From the NCBI GenBank assembly GCA_036245805.1, contig BTRK01000004.1, positions 62,001-126,000 of the forward strand: 64,000 bases of DNA, in the 5' to 3' direction. Shown piece by piece: positions 1 to 12,971 of this stretch. The position numbers were made by a program, and so were the translations under genes. This stretch comes from Pristionchus mayeri (lineage: Eukaryota; Nematoda; Chromadorea; Rhabditida; Neodiplogasteridae). The notes under the pieces were generated by a model. It was not told where the DNA came from, did not search any database, and saw only the letters and a program-made list of their open reading frames with translations. Every line of letters begins with the position of its first letter. The stretch's first letter is position 1.

Positions 1-1504
1 GGACTCCATTGTTAATGCAGGTCCCATGGTTAAGGCAGGACCCATGGTTAAGGGAGGACCCAATGTTAATGCAGGACCCATAGTTAATGCAGGACCCACG
101 TTTAAGGCAGGACCCATGGTTAAGGCAGGACCCATAGTTAAGGCAGGACCCATAGTTAAGGCAGGACCCATAGATAAGGCAGGACCCATTGTTTATGCAG
201 GACCCATGATTAAGGCAGGACTCCATTGTTAATGCAGGACTCCATTGTTAAGGCAGGACCCATGGTTAAGTTAAGATCCATGAGTAAGGCAGGAGCCATG
301 GTTAAGGCATATCCCATGGTTAAGACAGGACCCATGGTTAAGGCAGGACCCGTGGTTAAGGCAGGACCCATAGTTAAGGCAGGACCCATAGTTAAGGCAG
401 GACGCATAGTTAAGGCAGGACCCATTGTTTATGCAGGACCCATGATTAAGGCAGGACTCCATTGTTAATGCAGGACTCCATTGTTAAGGCAGGACCCATG
501 GTTAAGTTAAGATCCATGAGTAAGGCAGGACCCATGGTTAAGGCAGGACTCCATTGTTAATGCAGGACTCCATTGTTAATGCAGGTCCCATGGTTAAGGC
601 AGGACCCATGGTTAAGGGAGGACCCAATGTTAATGCAGGACCCATGGTTAATGCAGGACCCACGTTTAAGGCAGGACCCATGGTTAAGGCAGGACCCATA
701 GTTAAGGCAGGACCCATGATTAAGGCAGGACTCCATTGTTAATGCAGGACTCCATTGTTAATGCAGGTCCCATGGTTAAGGCAGGACCCATGGTTAAGGG
801 AGGACCCAATGTTAATGCAGGACCCATAGTTAATGCAGGACCCACGTTTAAGGCAGGACCCATGGTTAAGGCAGGACCCATAGTTAAGGCAGGACCCATA
901 GTTAAGGCAGGACCCATAGATAAGGCAGGACCCATTGTTTATGCAGGACCCATGATTAAGGCAGGACTCCATTGTTAATGCAGGACTCCATTGTTAATGC
1001 AGGTCCCATGGTTAAGGCAGGACCCATGGTTAAGGGAGGACCCAATGTTAATGCAGGACCCATAGTTAATGCAGGACCCACGTTTAAGGCAGGACCCATG
1101 GTTAAGGCAGGACCCATAGTTAAGGCAGGACCCATAGTTAAGGCAGGACCCATAGATAAGGCAGGACCCATTGTTTATGCAGGACCCATGATTAAGGCAG
1201 GACTCCATTGTTAATGCAGGACTCCATTGTTAAGGCAGGACCCATGGTTAAGTTAAGATCCATGAGTAAGGCAGGAGCCATGGTTAAGGCATATCCCATG
1301 GTTAAGACAGGACCCATGGTTAAGGCAGGACCCGTGGTTAAGGCAGGACCCATGGTTAAGGTAACACCCATGGTTAATGCAGGACCCATGGTTAAGGTAA
1401 CACCCATGGTTAATGCAGGACCCATGGTTAATGCAGGACCCACGGTTAAGGCAGGACCCATGGTTAAGGGAGGACCCATTGTTAATGCAGGACCCATGGT
1501 TAAG
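1..1504. repeat. Long-range repeat, left copy (offset 11,467 bp)
   Basis: This segment matches 11468-12971 in the same orientation, with sub-array starts at 226, 554, 736, 972 and 1208 corresponding to 11693, 12021, 12203, 12439 and 12675. Translated unit order is the same throughout, including the rare GACGCATAG unit and the TTAAGATCCATGAGTAAG unit. The match stops near 1504, where this copy continues with a GTAACACCC unit and the other with GGAGGACCC. It contains two adjacent 236-bp sub-arrays (736-971 and 972-1207), each made of eleven 18-bp and two 19-bp units. The left end is cut by the window edge. Confidence 0.85.
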
Positions 1505-2299
1505 GTAACACCCATGGTTAATGCAGGACCCATGGTTAATGCAGGACCCACGGTTAAGGCAGGACCCATGGTTAAGGGAGGACCCATTGTTAAGGGAGGA
1601 CCCAATGTTAATGCAGGACCCATGGTTAAGGGAGGACCCAAAGTTAAGGCAGGACCCACGGTTAAGGCAGGACCCATGGTTAAGGGAGGACCCGTGGTTA
1701 AGGCAGGACCCATTGTTAATGCAGGACCCATAGATAAGGCAGGACCCATTGTTTATGCAGGACCCATGATTAAGGCAGGACTCCATTGTTAATGCAGGAC
1801 TCCATTGTTAATGCAGGTCCCATGGTTAAGGCAGGACCCATGGTTAAGGGAGGACCCAATGTTAATGCAGGACCCATGGTTAATGCAGGACCCATGGTTA
1901 AGGCAGGACCCATAGTTAAGGCAGGACCCACAGTTAAGGCAGGACGCATAGTTAAGGCAGGACCCATTGTTTATGCAGGACCCATGATTAAGGCAGGACT
2001 CCATTGTTAATGCAGGACTCCATTGTTAAGGCAGGACCCATGGTTAAGTTAAGATCCATGAGTAAGGCAGGACCCATGGTTAAGGCAGGACTCCATTGTT
2101 AATGCAGGACTCCATTGTTAATGCAGGTCCCATGGTTAAGGCAGGACCCATGGTTAAGGGAGGACCCAATGTTAATGCAGGACCCATGGTTAATGCAGGA
2201 CCCACGTTTAAGGCAGGACCCATGGTTAAGGCAGGACCCATAGTTAAGGCAGGACCCATGATTAAGGCAGGACTCCATTGTTAATGCAGGTCCCATGGT
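1505..2299. repeat. Left-type sub-arrays between larger repeats
   Basis: Sub-arrays start at 1786 and 2096, with a lone 19-bp unit near 2270. The stretch before 1786 is rich in GTAACACCC, CCCACGG and CCCGTGG units and repeats a short block (GTAACACCC to GGAGGACCCATTG) twice. A 92-bp mini sub-array carrying TTAAGATCCATGAGTAAG ends at about 2096. No gene or non-satellite sequence is visible. Confidence 0.85.
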
Positions 2300-5200
2300 T
2301 AAGGCAGGACCCATGGTTAAGGGAGGACCCAATGTTAATGCAGGACCCATAGTTAATGCAGGACCCACGTTTAAGGCAGGACCCATGGTTAAGGGAGGAC
2401 CCATTGTTAATGCAGGACCCATGGTTAAGGGAGGACCCATTGTTAAGGGAGGACCCAATGTTAATGCAGGACCCATGGTTAAGGGAGGACCCAAAGTTAA
2501 GGCAGGACCCACGGTTAAGGCAGGACCCATGGTTAAGGGAGGACCCGTGGATAAGGCAGGACCCATTGTTAATGCAGGACCCATAGATAAGGCAGGACCC
2601 ATTGTTTATGCAGGACCCATGATTAAGGCAGGACTCCATTGTTAATGCAGGACTCCATTGTTAATGCAGGTCCCATGGTTAAGGCAGGACCCATGGTTAA
2701 GGGAGGACCCAATGTTAATGCAGGACCCATGGTTAATGCAGGACCCACGTTTAAGGCAGGACCCATGGTTAAGGCAGGACCCATAGTTAAGGCAGGACCC
2801 ATAGTTAAGGCAGGACCCATAGTTAAGGCAGGACCCATTGTTTATGCAGGACCCATGATTAAGGCAGGACTCCATTGTTAATGCAGGACTCCATTGTTAA
2901 GGCAGGACCCATGGTTAAGTTAAGATCCATGAGTAAGGCAGGACCCATGGTTAAGGCAGGACTCCATTGTTAATGCAGGACTCCATTGTTAATGCAGGTC
3001 CCATGGTTAAGGCAGGACCCATGGTTAAGGGAGGACCCAATGTTAATGCAGGACCCATGGTTAATGCAGGACCCACGTTTAAGGCAGGACCCATGGTTAA
3101 GGCAGGACCCATAGTTAAGGCAGGACCCATGGTTAAGGGAGGACCCAATGTTAATGCAGGACCCATGGTTAATGCAGGACCCACGTTTAAGGCAGGACCC
3201 ATGGTTAAGGCAGGACCCATAGTTAAGGCAGGACCCATGGTTAAGGCATATCCCATGGTTAAGACAGGACCCATGGTTAAGGCAGGACCCGTGGTTAAGG
3301 CAGGACCCATGGTTAAGGTAACACCCATGGTTAATGCAGGACCCATGGTTAATGCAGGACCCATGGTTAAGGTAACACCCATGGTTAATGCAGGACCCAT
3401 GGTTAATGCAGGACCCACGGTTAAGGCAGGACCCATGGTTAAGGGAGGACCCATTGTTAAGGGAGGACCCAATGTTAATGCAGGACCCATGGTTAAGGGA
3501 GGACCCAAAGTTAAGGCAGGACCCACGGTTAAGGCAGGACCCATGGTTAAGGGAGGACCCGTGGTTAAGGCAGGACCCATTGTTAATGCAGGACCCATAG
3601 ATAAGGCAGGACCCATTGTTTATGCAGGACCCATGATTAAGGCAGGACTCCATTGTTAATGCAGGACTCCATTGTTAATGCAGGTCCCATGGTTAAGGCA
3701 GGACCCATGGTTAAGGGAGGACCCAATGTTAATGCAGGACCCATGGTTAATGCAGGACCCATGGTTAAGGCAGGATCCATAGTTAAGGCAGGACCCACAG
3801 TTAAGGCAGGACGCATAGTTAAGGCAGGACCCATTGTTTATGCAGGACCCATGATTAAGGCAGGACTCCATTGTTAATGCAGGACTCCATTGTTAAGGCA
3901 GGACCCATGGTTAAGTTAAGATCCATGAGTAAGGCAGGACCCATGGTTAAGGCAGGACTCCATTGTTAAGGCAGGACCCATGGTTAAGGGAGGACCCAAT
4001 GTTAATGCAGGACCCATAGTTAATGCAGGACCCACGTTTAAGGCAGGACCCATGGTTAAGGGAGGACCCATTGTTAATGCAGGACCCATGGTTAAGGGAG
4101 GACCCATTGTTAAGGGAGGACCCAATGTTAATGCAGGACCCATGGTTAAGGGAGGACCCAAAGTTAAGGCAGGACCCACGGTTAAGGCAGGACCCATGGT
4201 TAAGGGAGGACCCGTGGATAAGGCAGGACCCATTGTTAATGCAGGACCCATAGATAAGGCAGGACCCATTGTTTATGCAGGACCCATGATTAAGGCAGGA
4301 CTCCATTGTTAATGCAGGACTCCATTGTTAATGCAGGTCCCATGGTTAAGGCAGGACCCATGGTTAAGGGAGGACCCAATGTTAATGCAGGACCCATGGT
4401 TAATGCAGGACCCACGTTTAAGGCAGGACCCATGGTTAAGGCAGGACCCATAGTTAAGGCAGGACCCATAGTTAAGGCAGGACCCATAGTTAAGGCAGGA
4501 CCCATTGTTTATGCAGGACCCATGATTAAGGCAGGACTCCATTGTTAATGCAGGACTCCATTGTTAAGGCAGGACCCATGGTTAAGTTAAGATCCATGAG
4601 TAAGGCAGGACCCATGGTTAAGGCAGGACTCCATTGTTAATGCAGGACTCCATTGTTAATGCAGGTCCCATGGTTAAGGCAGGACCCATGGTTAAGGGAG
4701 GACCCAATGTTAATGCAGGACCCATGGTTAATGCAGGACCCACGTTTAAGGCAGGACCCATGGTTAAGGCAGGACCCATAGTTAAGGCAGGACCCATGGT
4801 TAAGGGAGGACCCAATGTTAATGCAGGACCCATGGTTAATGCAGGACCCACGTTTAAGGCAGGACCCATGGTTAAGGCAGGACCCATAGTTAAGGCAGGA
4901 CCCATGGTTAAGGCATATCCCATGGTTAAGACAGGACCCATGGTTAAGGCAGGACCCGTGGTTAAGGCAGGACCCATGGTTAAGGTAACACCCATGGTTA
5001 ATGCAGGACCCATGGTTAATGCAGGACCCATGGTTAAGGTAACACCCATGGTTAATGCAGGACCCATGGTTAATGCAGGACCCACGGTTAAGGCAGGACC
5101 CATGGTTAAGGGAGGACCCATTGTTAAGGGAGGACCCAATGTTAATGCAGGACCCATGGTTAAGGGAGGACCCAAAGTTAAGGCAGGACCCACGGTTAAG

Positions 5201-5633
5201 GCAGGACCCATGGTTAAGGGAGGACCCGTGGTTAAGGCAGGACCCATTGTTAATGCAGGACCCATAGATAAGGCAGGACCCATTGTTTATGCAGGACCCA
5301 TGATTAAGGCAGGACTCCATTGTTAATGCAGGACTCCATTGTTAATGCAGGTCCCATGGTTAAGGCAGGACCCATGGTTAAGGGAGGACCCAATGTTAAT
5401 GCAGGACCCATGGTTAATGCAGGACCCATGGTTAAGGCAGGATCCATAGTTAAGGCAGGACCCACAGTTAAGGCAGGACGCATAGTTAAGGCAGGACCCA
5501 TTGTTTATGCAGGACCCATGATTAAGGCAGGACTCCATTGTTAATGCAGGACTCCATTGTTAAGGCAGGACCCATGGTTAAGTTAAGATCCATGAGTAAG
5601 GCAGGACCCATGGTTAAGGCAGGACTCCATTGT
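2300..5633. repeat. Two tandem copies of a 1,667-bp higher-order repeat
   Basis: Landmarks recur at a constant offset of 1,667 bp: sub-array starts 2639, 2967 and 3653 reappear at 4306, 4634 and 5320. Copy 1 runs from about 2300 to 3966 and copy 2 from about 3967 to 5633. The variant unit GCAGGATCCATAGTTAAG, with T in place of the second C of the CCC core region, is shared at about 3770 and 5437. The joint near 3960-3970 replaces the usual paired 19-bp start with one 19-bp unit followed directly by canonical units. I noticed no substitution between copies, but no base-by-base alignment was run. Confidence 0.9.
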
Positions 5634-8600
5634 TAATGCAGGACTCCATTGTTAATGCAGGTCCCATGGTTAAGGCAGGACCCATGGTTAAGGGAGGACC
5701 CAATGTTAATGCAGGACCCATGGTTAATGCAGGACCCACGTTTAAGGCAGGACCCATGGTTAAGGCAGGACCCATAGTTAAGGCAGGACCCATGATTAAG
5801 GCAGGACTCCATTGTTAATGCAGGACTCCATTGTTAATGCAGGTCCCATGGTTAAGGCAGGACCCATGGTTAAGGGAGGACCCAATGTTAATGCAGGACC
5901 CATAGTTAATGCAGGACCCACGTTTAAGGCAGGACCCATGGTTAAGGGAGGACCCATTGTTAATGCAGGACCCATGGTTAAGGGAGGACCCAACGTTAAT
6001 GCAGGACCCATGATTAAGGCAGGACTCCATTGTTAATGCAGGACTCCATTGTTAAGGCAGGACCCATGGTTAAGTTAAGATCCATGAGTAAGGCAGGACC
6101 CATGGTTAAGGCAGGACTCCATTGTTAATGCAGGACTCCATTGTTAATGCAGGTCCCATGGTTAAGGCAGGACCCATGGTTAAGGGAGGACCCAATGTTA
6201 ATGCAGGACCCATGGTTAATGCAGGACCCACGTTTAAGGCAGGACCCATGGTTAAGGCAGGACCCATAGTTAAGGCAGGACCCATGATTAAGGCAGGACT
6301 CCATTGTTAATGCAGGACTCCATTGTTAATGCAGGTCCCATGGTTAAGGCAGGACCCATGGTTAAGGGAGGACCCAATGTTAATGCAGGACCCATAGTTA
6401 ATGCAGGACCCACGTTTAAGGCAGGACCCATGGTTAAGGGAGGACCCATTGTTAATGCAGGACCCATGGTTAAGGGAGGACCCAACGTTAATGCAGGACC
6501 CATGGTTAATGCAGGACCCACGTTTAAGGCAGGACCCATGGTTAAGGGAGGACCCGTGGTTAAGGCAGGACCCATTGTTAATGCAGGACCCATAGATAAG
6601 GCAGGACCCATTGTTTATGCAGGACCCATGATTAAGGCAGGACTCCATTGTTAATGCAGGACTCCATTGTTAATGCAGGTCCCATGGTTAAGGCAGGACC
6701 CATGGTTAAGGGAGGACCCAATGTTAATGCAGGACCCATGGTTAATGCAGGACCCATGGTTAAGGCAGGATCCATAGTTAAGGCAGGACCCACAGTTAAG
6801 GCAGGACGCATAGTTAAGGCAGGACCCATTGTTTATGCAGGACCCATGATTAAGGCAGGACTCCATTGTTAATGCAGGACTCCATTGTTAAGGCAGGACC
6901 CATGGTTAAGTTAAGATCCATGAGTAAGGCAGGACCCATGGTTAAGGCAGGACTCCATTGTTAATGCAGGACTCCATTGTTAATGCAGGTCCCATGGTTA
7001 AGGCAGGACCCATGGTTAAGGGAGGACCCAATGTTAATGCAGGACCCATGGTTAATGCAGGACCCACGTTTAAGGCAGGACCCATGGTTAAGGCAGGACC
7101 CATAGTTAAGGCAGGACCCATGATTAAGGCAGGACTCCATTGTTAATGCAGGACTCCATTGTTAATGCAGGTCCCATGGTTAAGGCAGGACCCATGGTTA
7201 AGGGAGGACCCAATGTTAATGCAGGACCCATAGTTAATGCAGGACCCACGTTTAAGGCAGGACCCATGGTTAAGGGAGGACCCATTGTTAATGCAGGACC
7301 CATGGTTAAGGGAGGACCCAACGTTAATGCAGGACCCATGGTTAATGCAGGACCCACGTTTAAGGCAGGACCCATGGTTAAGGGAGGACCCATTGTTAAT
7401 GCAGGACCTATGGTTAAGGCAGGACCCATTGTTAATGCAGGACCCATGGTTAAGGGAGGACCCAATGTTAATGCAGGTCCCATGGTTAAGGCAGGACCCA
7501 TGGTTAAGGGAGGACCCAATGTTAATGCAGGACCCATAGTTAATGCAGGACCCACGTTTAAGGCAGGACCCATGGTTAAGGCAGGACCCATAGTTAAGGC
7601 AGGACCCATAGTTAAGGCAGGACCCATAGATAAGGCAGGACCCATTGTTTATGCAGGACCCATGATTAAGGCAGGACTCCATTGTTAATGCAGGACTCCA
7701 TTGTTAAGGCAGGACCCATGGTTAAGTTAAGATCCATGAGTAAGGCAGGAGCCATGGTTAAGGCATATCCCATGGTTAAGACAGGACCCATGGTTAAGGC
7801 AGGACCCGTGGTTAAGGCAGGACCCATAGTTAAGGCAGGACCCATAGTTAAGGCAGGACGCATAGTTAAGGCAGGACCCATTGTTTATGCAGGACCCATG
7901 ATTAAGGCAGGACTCATGGTTAAGGGAGGACCCAACGTTAATGCAGGACCCATGGTTAATGCAGGACCCACGTTTAAGGCAGGACCCATGGTTAAGGGAG
8001 GACCCATTGTTAATGCAGGACCTATGGTTAAGGCAGGACCCATTGTTAATGCAGGACCCATGGTTAAGGGAGGACCCAATGTTAATGCAGGACCCATGGT
8101 TAAGGGAGGACCCAAAGTTAAGGCAGGACCCAAGGTTAAGGCAGGTCCCATGGTTAAGGGAGGACCCGTGGTTAAGGCAGGACCCATTGTTAATGCAGGA
8201 CCCATAGATAAGGCAGGACCCATTGTTTATGCAGGACCCATGATTAAGGCAGGACTCCATTGTTAATGCAGGACTCCATTGTTAATGCAGGTCCCATGGT
8301 TAAGGCAGGACCCATGGTTAAGGGAGGACCCAATGTTAATGCAGGACCCATGGTTAATGCAGGACCCACGTTTAAGGCAGGACCCATGGTTAAGGCAGGA
8401 CCCATAGTTAAGGCAGGACCCATAGTTAAGGCAGGACCCATAGTTAAGGCAGGACCCATTGTTTATGCAGGACCCATGATTAAGGCAGGACTCCATTGTT
8501 AATGCAGGACTCCATTGTTAAGGCAGGACCCATGGTTAAGTTAAGATCCATGAGTAAGGCAGGACCCATGGTTAAGGCAGGACTCCATTGTTAATGCAGG

Positions 8601-9239
8601 ACTCCATTGTTAATGCAGGTCCCATGGTTAAGGCAGGACCCATGGTTAAGGCAGGACCCATGGTTAAGGGAGGACCCAATGTTAATGCAGGACCCATGGT
8701 TAATGCAGGACCCACGTTTAAGGCAGGACCCATGGTTAAGGCAGGACCCATAGTTAAGGCAGGACCCATAGTTAAGGCAGGACCCATAGATAAGGCAGGA
8801 CCCATTGTTTATGCAGGACCCATGATTAAGGCAGGACTCCATTGTTAATGCAGGACTCCATTGTTAAGGCAGGACCCATGGTTAAGTTAAGATCCATGAG
8901 TAAGGCAGGACCCATGGTTAAGGCATATCCCATGGTTAAGACAGGACCCATGGTTAAGGCAGGACCCGTGGTTAAGGCAGGACCCATGGTTAAGGTAACA
9001 CCCATGGTTAATGCAGGACCCATGGTTAATGCAGGACCCATGGTTAAGGTAACACCCATGGTTAATGCAGGACCCATGGTTAATGCAGGACCCACGGTTA
9101 AGGCAGGACCCATGGTTAAGGGAGGACCCATTGTTAAGGGAGGACCCAATGTTAATGCAGGACCCATGGTTAAGGGAGGACCCAAAGTTAAGGCAGGACC
9201 CACGGTTAAGGCAGGACCCATGGTTAAGGGAGGACCCGC
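5634..9239. repeat. Left-type sub-arrays, mixed order
   Basis: Sub-arrays start at 5812, 6122, 6304, 6648, 6958, 7140, 7682, 8260, 8588 and 8842. Most keep the order: paired 19-bp units, GCAGGTCCC, GGAGGACCCAATG, CCCATGG, CCCACGTTT, then CCCATAG units, CCCATAGAT, CCCATTGTTTAT and CCCATGATT. Near 7910 the terminal CCCATGATT unit is followed by GCAGGACTCATGG instead of a 19-bp pair, so the next sub-array is fused in frame. The segment contains no gene. Confidence 0.85.
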
Positions 9240-9462
9240 GGTTAAGGCAGGACCCATGGTTAAGGCATATCCCATGGTTAAGACAGGACCCATGGTTAAG
9301 GCAGGACCCGTGGTTAAGTCAGGACCCATGGTTATGGCAGGACCCATGGTTAAGGGAGGACCCAAAGTTAAGGCAGGACCCATGGTTAAGGCAGGACCCA
9401 TGGTTAAGGTAAGACCCATGGTTATGACAGGACCCATGGTTAAGGTAGGACCCATGGTTAAG
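9240..9462. repeat. Units resembling the right-hand dialect, inside the left array
   Basis: This run contains GTCAGGACC, GTTATGGCAGGACC, GTAAGACCCATGGTTATG and GTAGGACCC units. The GTAAGACCC and GTTATG types are otherwise typical of the array after about 40,000. It follows directly on the only CCCGCGG core I noticed (about 9235-9241) and leads into the degenerate island. It may be an older remnant or a transfer between the two parts of the array. Sequence alone does not decide which. Confidence 0.7.
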
Positions 9463-9602
9463 GCAGGACCCGTTGTTTGGTTAAGGCAGGACTCATAGTT
9501 AAGGCAGGACACATGGTTAAGGCAGGACCCATAGTTAAGGCAGGACCCATAATTAAGGCAGGACCCATTGTTAAGGCAGGACCCATGTTTAAGGCAGGCA
9601 GG
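9463..9602. repeat. Degenerate island with length-variant units
   Basis: The island opens with a 23-bp unit (9463-9485, five extra bases around GTTTG) and closes with a 4-bp tandem duplication GCAGGCAG at 9594-9601. Between them lie units seen rarely or nowhere else: ACTCATAGTT, ACACATGGTT, CCCATAATTAAG and CCCATGTTTAAG. It is the least regular stretch in the window and interrupts the open frames of its neighbours. No coding or RNA feature is visible. Confidence 0.8.
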
Positions 9603-11467
9603 ACCCATGGTTAAGGGAGGACCCGTGGTTAAGGCAGGACCCATAGTTAATGCAGGTCCCACGGTTAAGGCAGGACCCATGGTTAAGGGAGGACCCATTG
9701 TTAATGCAGGACCCATGGTTAATGCAGGACCCATGGTTAATGCAGGACCCATGGTTAAGGGAGGACCCACAGTTAATGCAGGACCCATGGTTAAGGGAGG
9801 AGCCATTGTTAATGCAGGACCCATGGTTAATGCAGGACCCACGGTTAAGGCAGGACCCATGGTTAAGGGAGGACCCATAGTTAAGGCAGGACCCATAGTT
9901 AAGGCAGGACCCATAGTTAAGGCAGGACCCATTGTTAATGCAGGGCCCATAGATAAGGCAGGACCCATTGTTTATGCAGGACCCATGATTAAGGCAGGAC
10001 TCCATTATTAATGCAGGACTCCATTGTTAATGCAGGTCCCATGGTTAAGGCAGGACCCATGGTTAAGGGAGGACCCAATGTTAATGCAGGACCCATGGTT
10101 AATGCAGGACCCATGGTTAAGGCAGGACCCATAGTTAAGGCAGGACCCATAGTTAAGGCAGGACCCATAGTTAAGGCAGGACCCATTGTTAATGCAGGAC
10201 CCATAGATAAGGCAGGACCCATTGTTTATGCAGGACCCATGATTAAGGCAGGACTCCATTGTTAATGCAGGACTCCATTGTTAAGGCAGGACCCATGGTT
10301 AAGTTAAGATCCATGAGTAAGGCAGGACCCATGGTTAAGGCATATCCCATGGTTAAGACAGGACCCATGGTTAAGGCAGGACCCGTGGTTAAGGCAGGAC
10401 CCATGGTTAAGGTAACACCCATGGTTAATGCAGGACCCATGGTTAAGGTAACACCCATGGTTAATGCAGGACCCATGGTTAATGCAGGACCCACGGTTAA
10501 GGCAGGACCCATGGTTAAGGGAGGACCCATTGTTAAGGGAGGACCCAATGTTAATGCAGGACCCATGGTTAAGGGAGGACCCAAAGTTAAGGCAGGACCC
10601 ACGGTTAAGGCAGGACCCATGGTTAAGGGAGGACCCGTGGTTAAGGCAGGACCCATTGTTAATGCAGGACCCATAGATAAGGCAGGACCCATTGTTTATG
10701 CAGGACCCATGATTAAGGCAGGACTCCATTGTTAATGCAGGACTCCATTGTTAATGCAGGTCCCATGGTTAAGGCAGGACCCATGGTTAAGGGAGGACCC
10801 AATGTTAATGCAGGACCCATGGTTAATGCAGGACCCATGGTTAAGGCAGGACCCATAGTTAAGGCAGGACCCATAGTTAAGGCAGGACGCATAGTTAAGG
10901 CAGGACCCATTGTTTATGCAGGACCCATGATTAAGGCAGGACTCCATTGTTAATGCAGGACTCCATTGTTAAGGCAGGACCCATGGTTAAGTTAAGATCC
11001 ATGAGTAAGGCAGGACCCATGGTTAAGGCAGGACTCCATTGTTAATGCAGGACTCCATTGTTAATGCAGGTCCCATGGTTAAGGCAGGACCCATGGTTAA
11101 GGGAGGACCCAATGTTAATGCAGGACCCATGGTTAATGCAGGACCCACGTTTAAGGCAGGACCCATGGTTAAGGCAGGACCCATAGTTAAGGCAGGACCC
11201 ATGATTAAGGCAGGACTCCATTGTTAATGCAGGACTCCATTGTTAATGCAGGTCCCATGGTTAAGGCAGGACCCATGGTTAAGGGAGGACCCAATGTTAA
11301 TGCAGGACCCATAGTTAATGCAGGACCCACGTTTAAGGCAGGACCCATGGTTAAGGCAGGACCCATAGTTAAGGCAGGACCCATAGTTAAGGCAGGACCC
11401 ATAGATAAGGCAGGACCCATTGTTTATGCAGGACCCATGATTAAGGCAGGACTCCATTGTTAATGCA
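9603..11467. repeat. Left-type sub-arrays after the degenerate island
   Basis: Units from 9603 to about 10000 include GGAGGAGCCATTG and CCCACAG types that return at about 16870-16920 and in the 4.7-kb repeats. Near 10003 the first CCATTATT variant of the 19-bp unit appears, the form that later dominates sub-array starts after 28.5 kb. Sub-arrays then start at 10011, 10259, 10729, 11039 and 11221. No gene is visible. Confidence 0.85.
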
Positions 11468-12971
11468 GGACTCCATTGTTAATGCAGGTCCCATGGTTAA
11501 GGCAGGACCCATGGTTAAGGGAGGACCCAATGTTAATGCAGGACCCATAGTTAATGCAGGACCCACGTTTAAGGCAGGACCCATGGTTAAGGCAGGACCC
11601 ATAGTTAAGGCAGGACCCATAGTTAAGGCAGGACCCATAGATAAGGCAGGACCCATTGTTTATGCAGGACCCATGATTAAGGCAGGACTCCATTGTTAAT
11701 GCAGGACTCCATTGTTAAGGCAGGACCCATGGTTAAGTTAAGATCCATGAGTAAGGCAGGAGCCATGGTTAAGGCATATCCCATGGTTAAGACAGGACCC
11801 ATGGTTAAGGCAGGACCCGTGGTTAAGGCAGGACCCATAGTTAAGGCAGGACCCATAGTTAAGGCAGGACGCATAGTTAAGGCAGGACCCATTGTTTATG
11901 CAGGACCCATGATTAAGGCAGGACTCCATTGTTAATGCAGGACTCCATTGTTAAGGCAGGACCCATGGTTAAGTTAAGATCCATGAGTAAGGCAGGACCC
12001 ATGGTTAAGGCAGGACTCCATTGTTAATGCAGGACTCCATTGTTAATGCAGGTCCCATGGTTAAGGCAGGACCCATGGTTAAGGGAGGACCCAATGTTAA
12101 TGCAGGACCCATGGTTAATGCAGGACCCACGTTTAAGGCAGGACCCATGGTTAAGGCAGGACCCATAGTTAAGGCAGGACCCATGATTAAGGCAGGACTC
12201 CATTGTTAATGCAGGACTCCATTGTTAATGCAGGTCCCATGGTTAAGGCAGGACCCATGGTTAAGGGAGGACCCAATGTTAATGCAGGACCCATAGTTAA
12301 TGCAGGACCCACGTTTAAGGCAGGACCCATGGTTAAGGCAGGACCCATAGTTAAGGCAGGACCCATAGTTAAGGCAGGACCCATAGATAAGGCAGGACCC
12401 ATTGTTTATGCAGGACCCATGATTAAGGCAGGACTCCATTGTTAATGCAGGACTCCATTGTTAATGCAGGTCCCATGGTTAAGGCAGGACCCATGGTTAA
12501 GGGAGGACCCAATGTTAATGCAGGACCCATAGTTAATGCAGGACCCACGTTTAAGGCAGGACCCATGGTTAAGGCAGGACCCATAGTTAAGGCAGGACCC
12601 ATAGTTAAGGCAGGACCCATAGATAAGGCAGGACCCATTGTTTATGCAGGACCCATGATTAAGGCAGGACTCCATTGTTAATGCAGGACTCCATTGTTAA
12701 GGCAGGACCCATGGTTAAGTTAAGATCCATGAGTAAGGCAGGAGCCATGGTTAAGGCATATCCCATGGTTAAGACAGGACCCATGGTTAAGGCAGGACCC
12801 GTGGTTAAGGCAGGACCCATGGTTAAGGTAACACCCATGGTTAATGCAGGACCCATGGTTAAGGTAACACCCATGGTTAATGCAGGACCCATGGTTAATG
12901 CAGGACCCACGGTTAAGGCAGGACCCATGGTTAAGGGAGGACCCATTGTTAATGCAGGACCCATGGTTAAG
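11468..12971. repeat. Long-range repeat, right copy (offset 11,467 bp)
   Basis: This is the partner of 1-1504. The pair of 236-bp sub-arrays at 12203-12438 and 12439-12674 matches 736-971 and 972-1207. The segment also overlaps a 982-bp offset repeat: 11039, 11221, 11457 and 11693 recur at 12021, 12203, 12439 and 12675, so the same order of sub-arrays is present twice in a row here. Confidence 0.85.

Noticed and set aside
9463..9602. Transposon insertion or target-site duplication at the degenerate island
   Set aside because: The 4-bp GCAGGCAG duplication could suggest one, but no non-satellite sequence lies between or beside the copies, so replication slippage is simpler.
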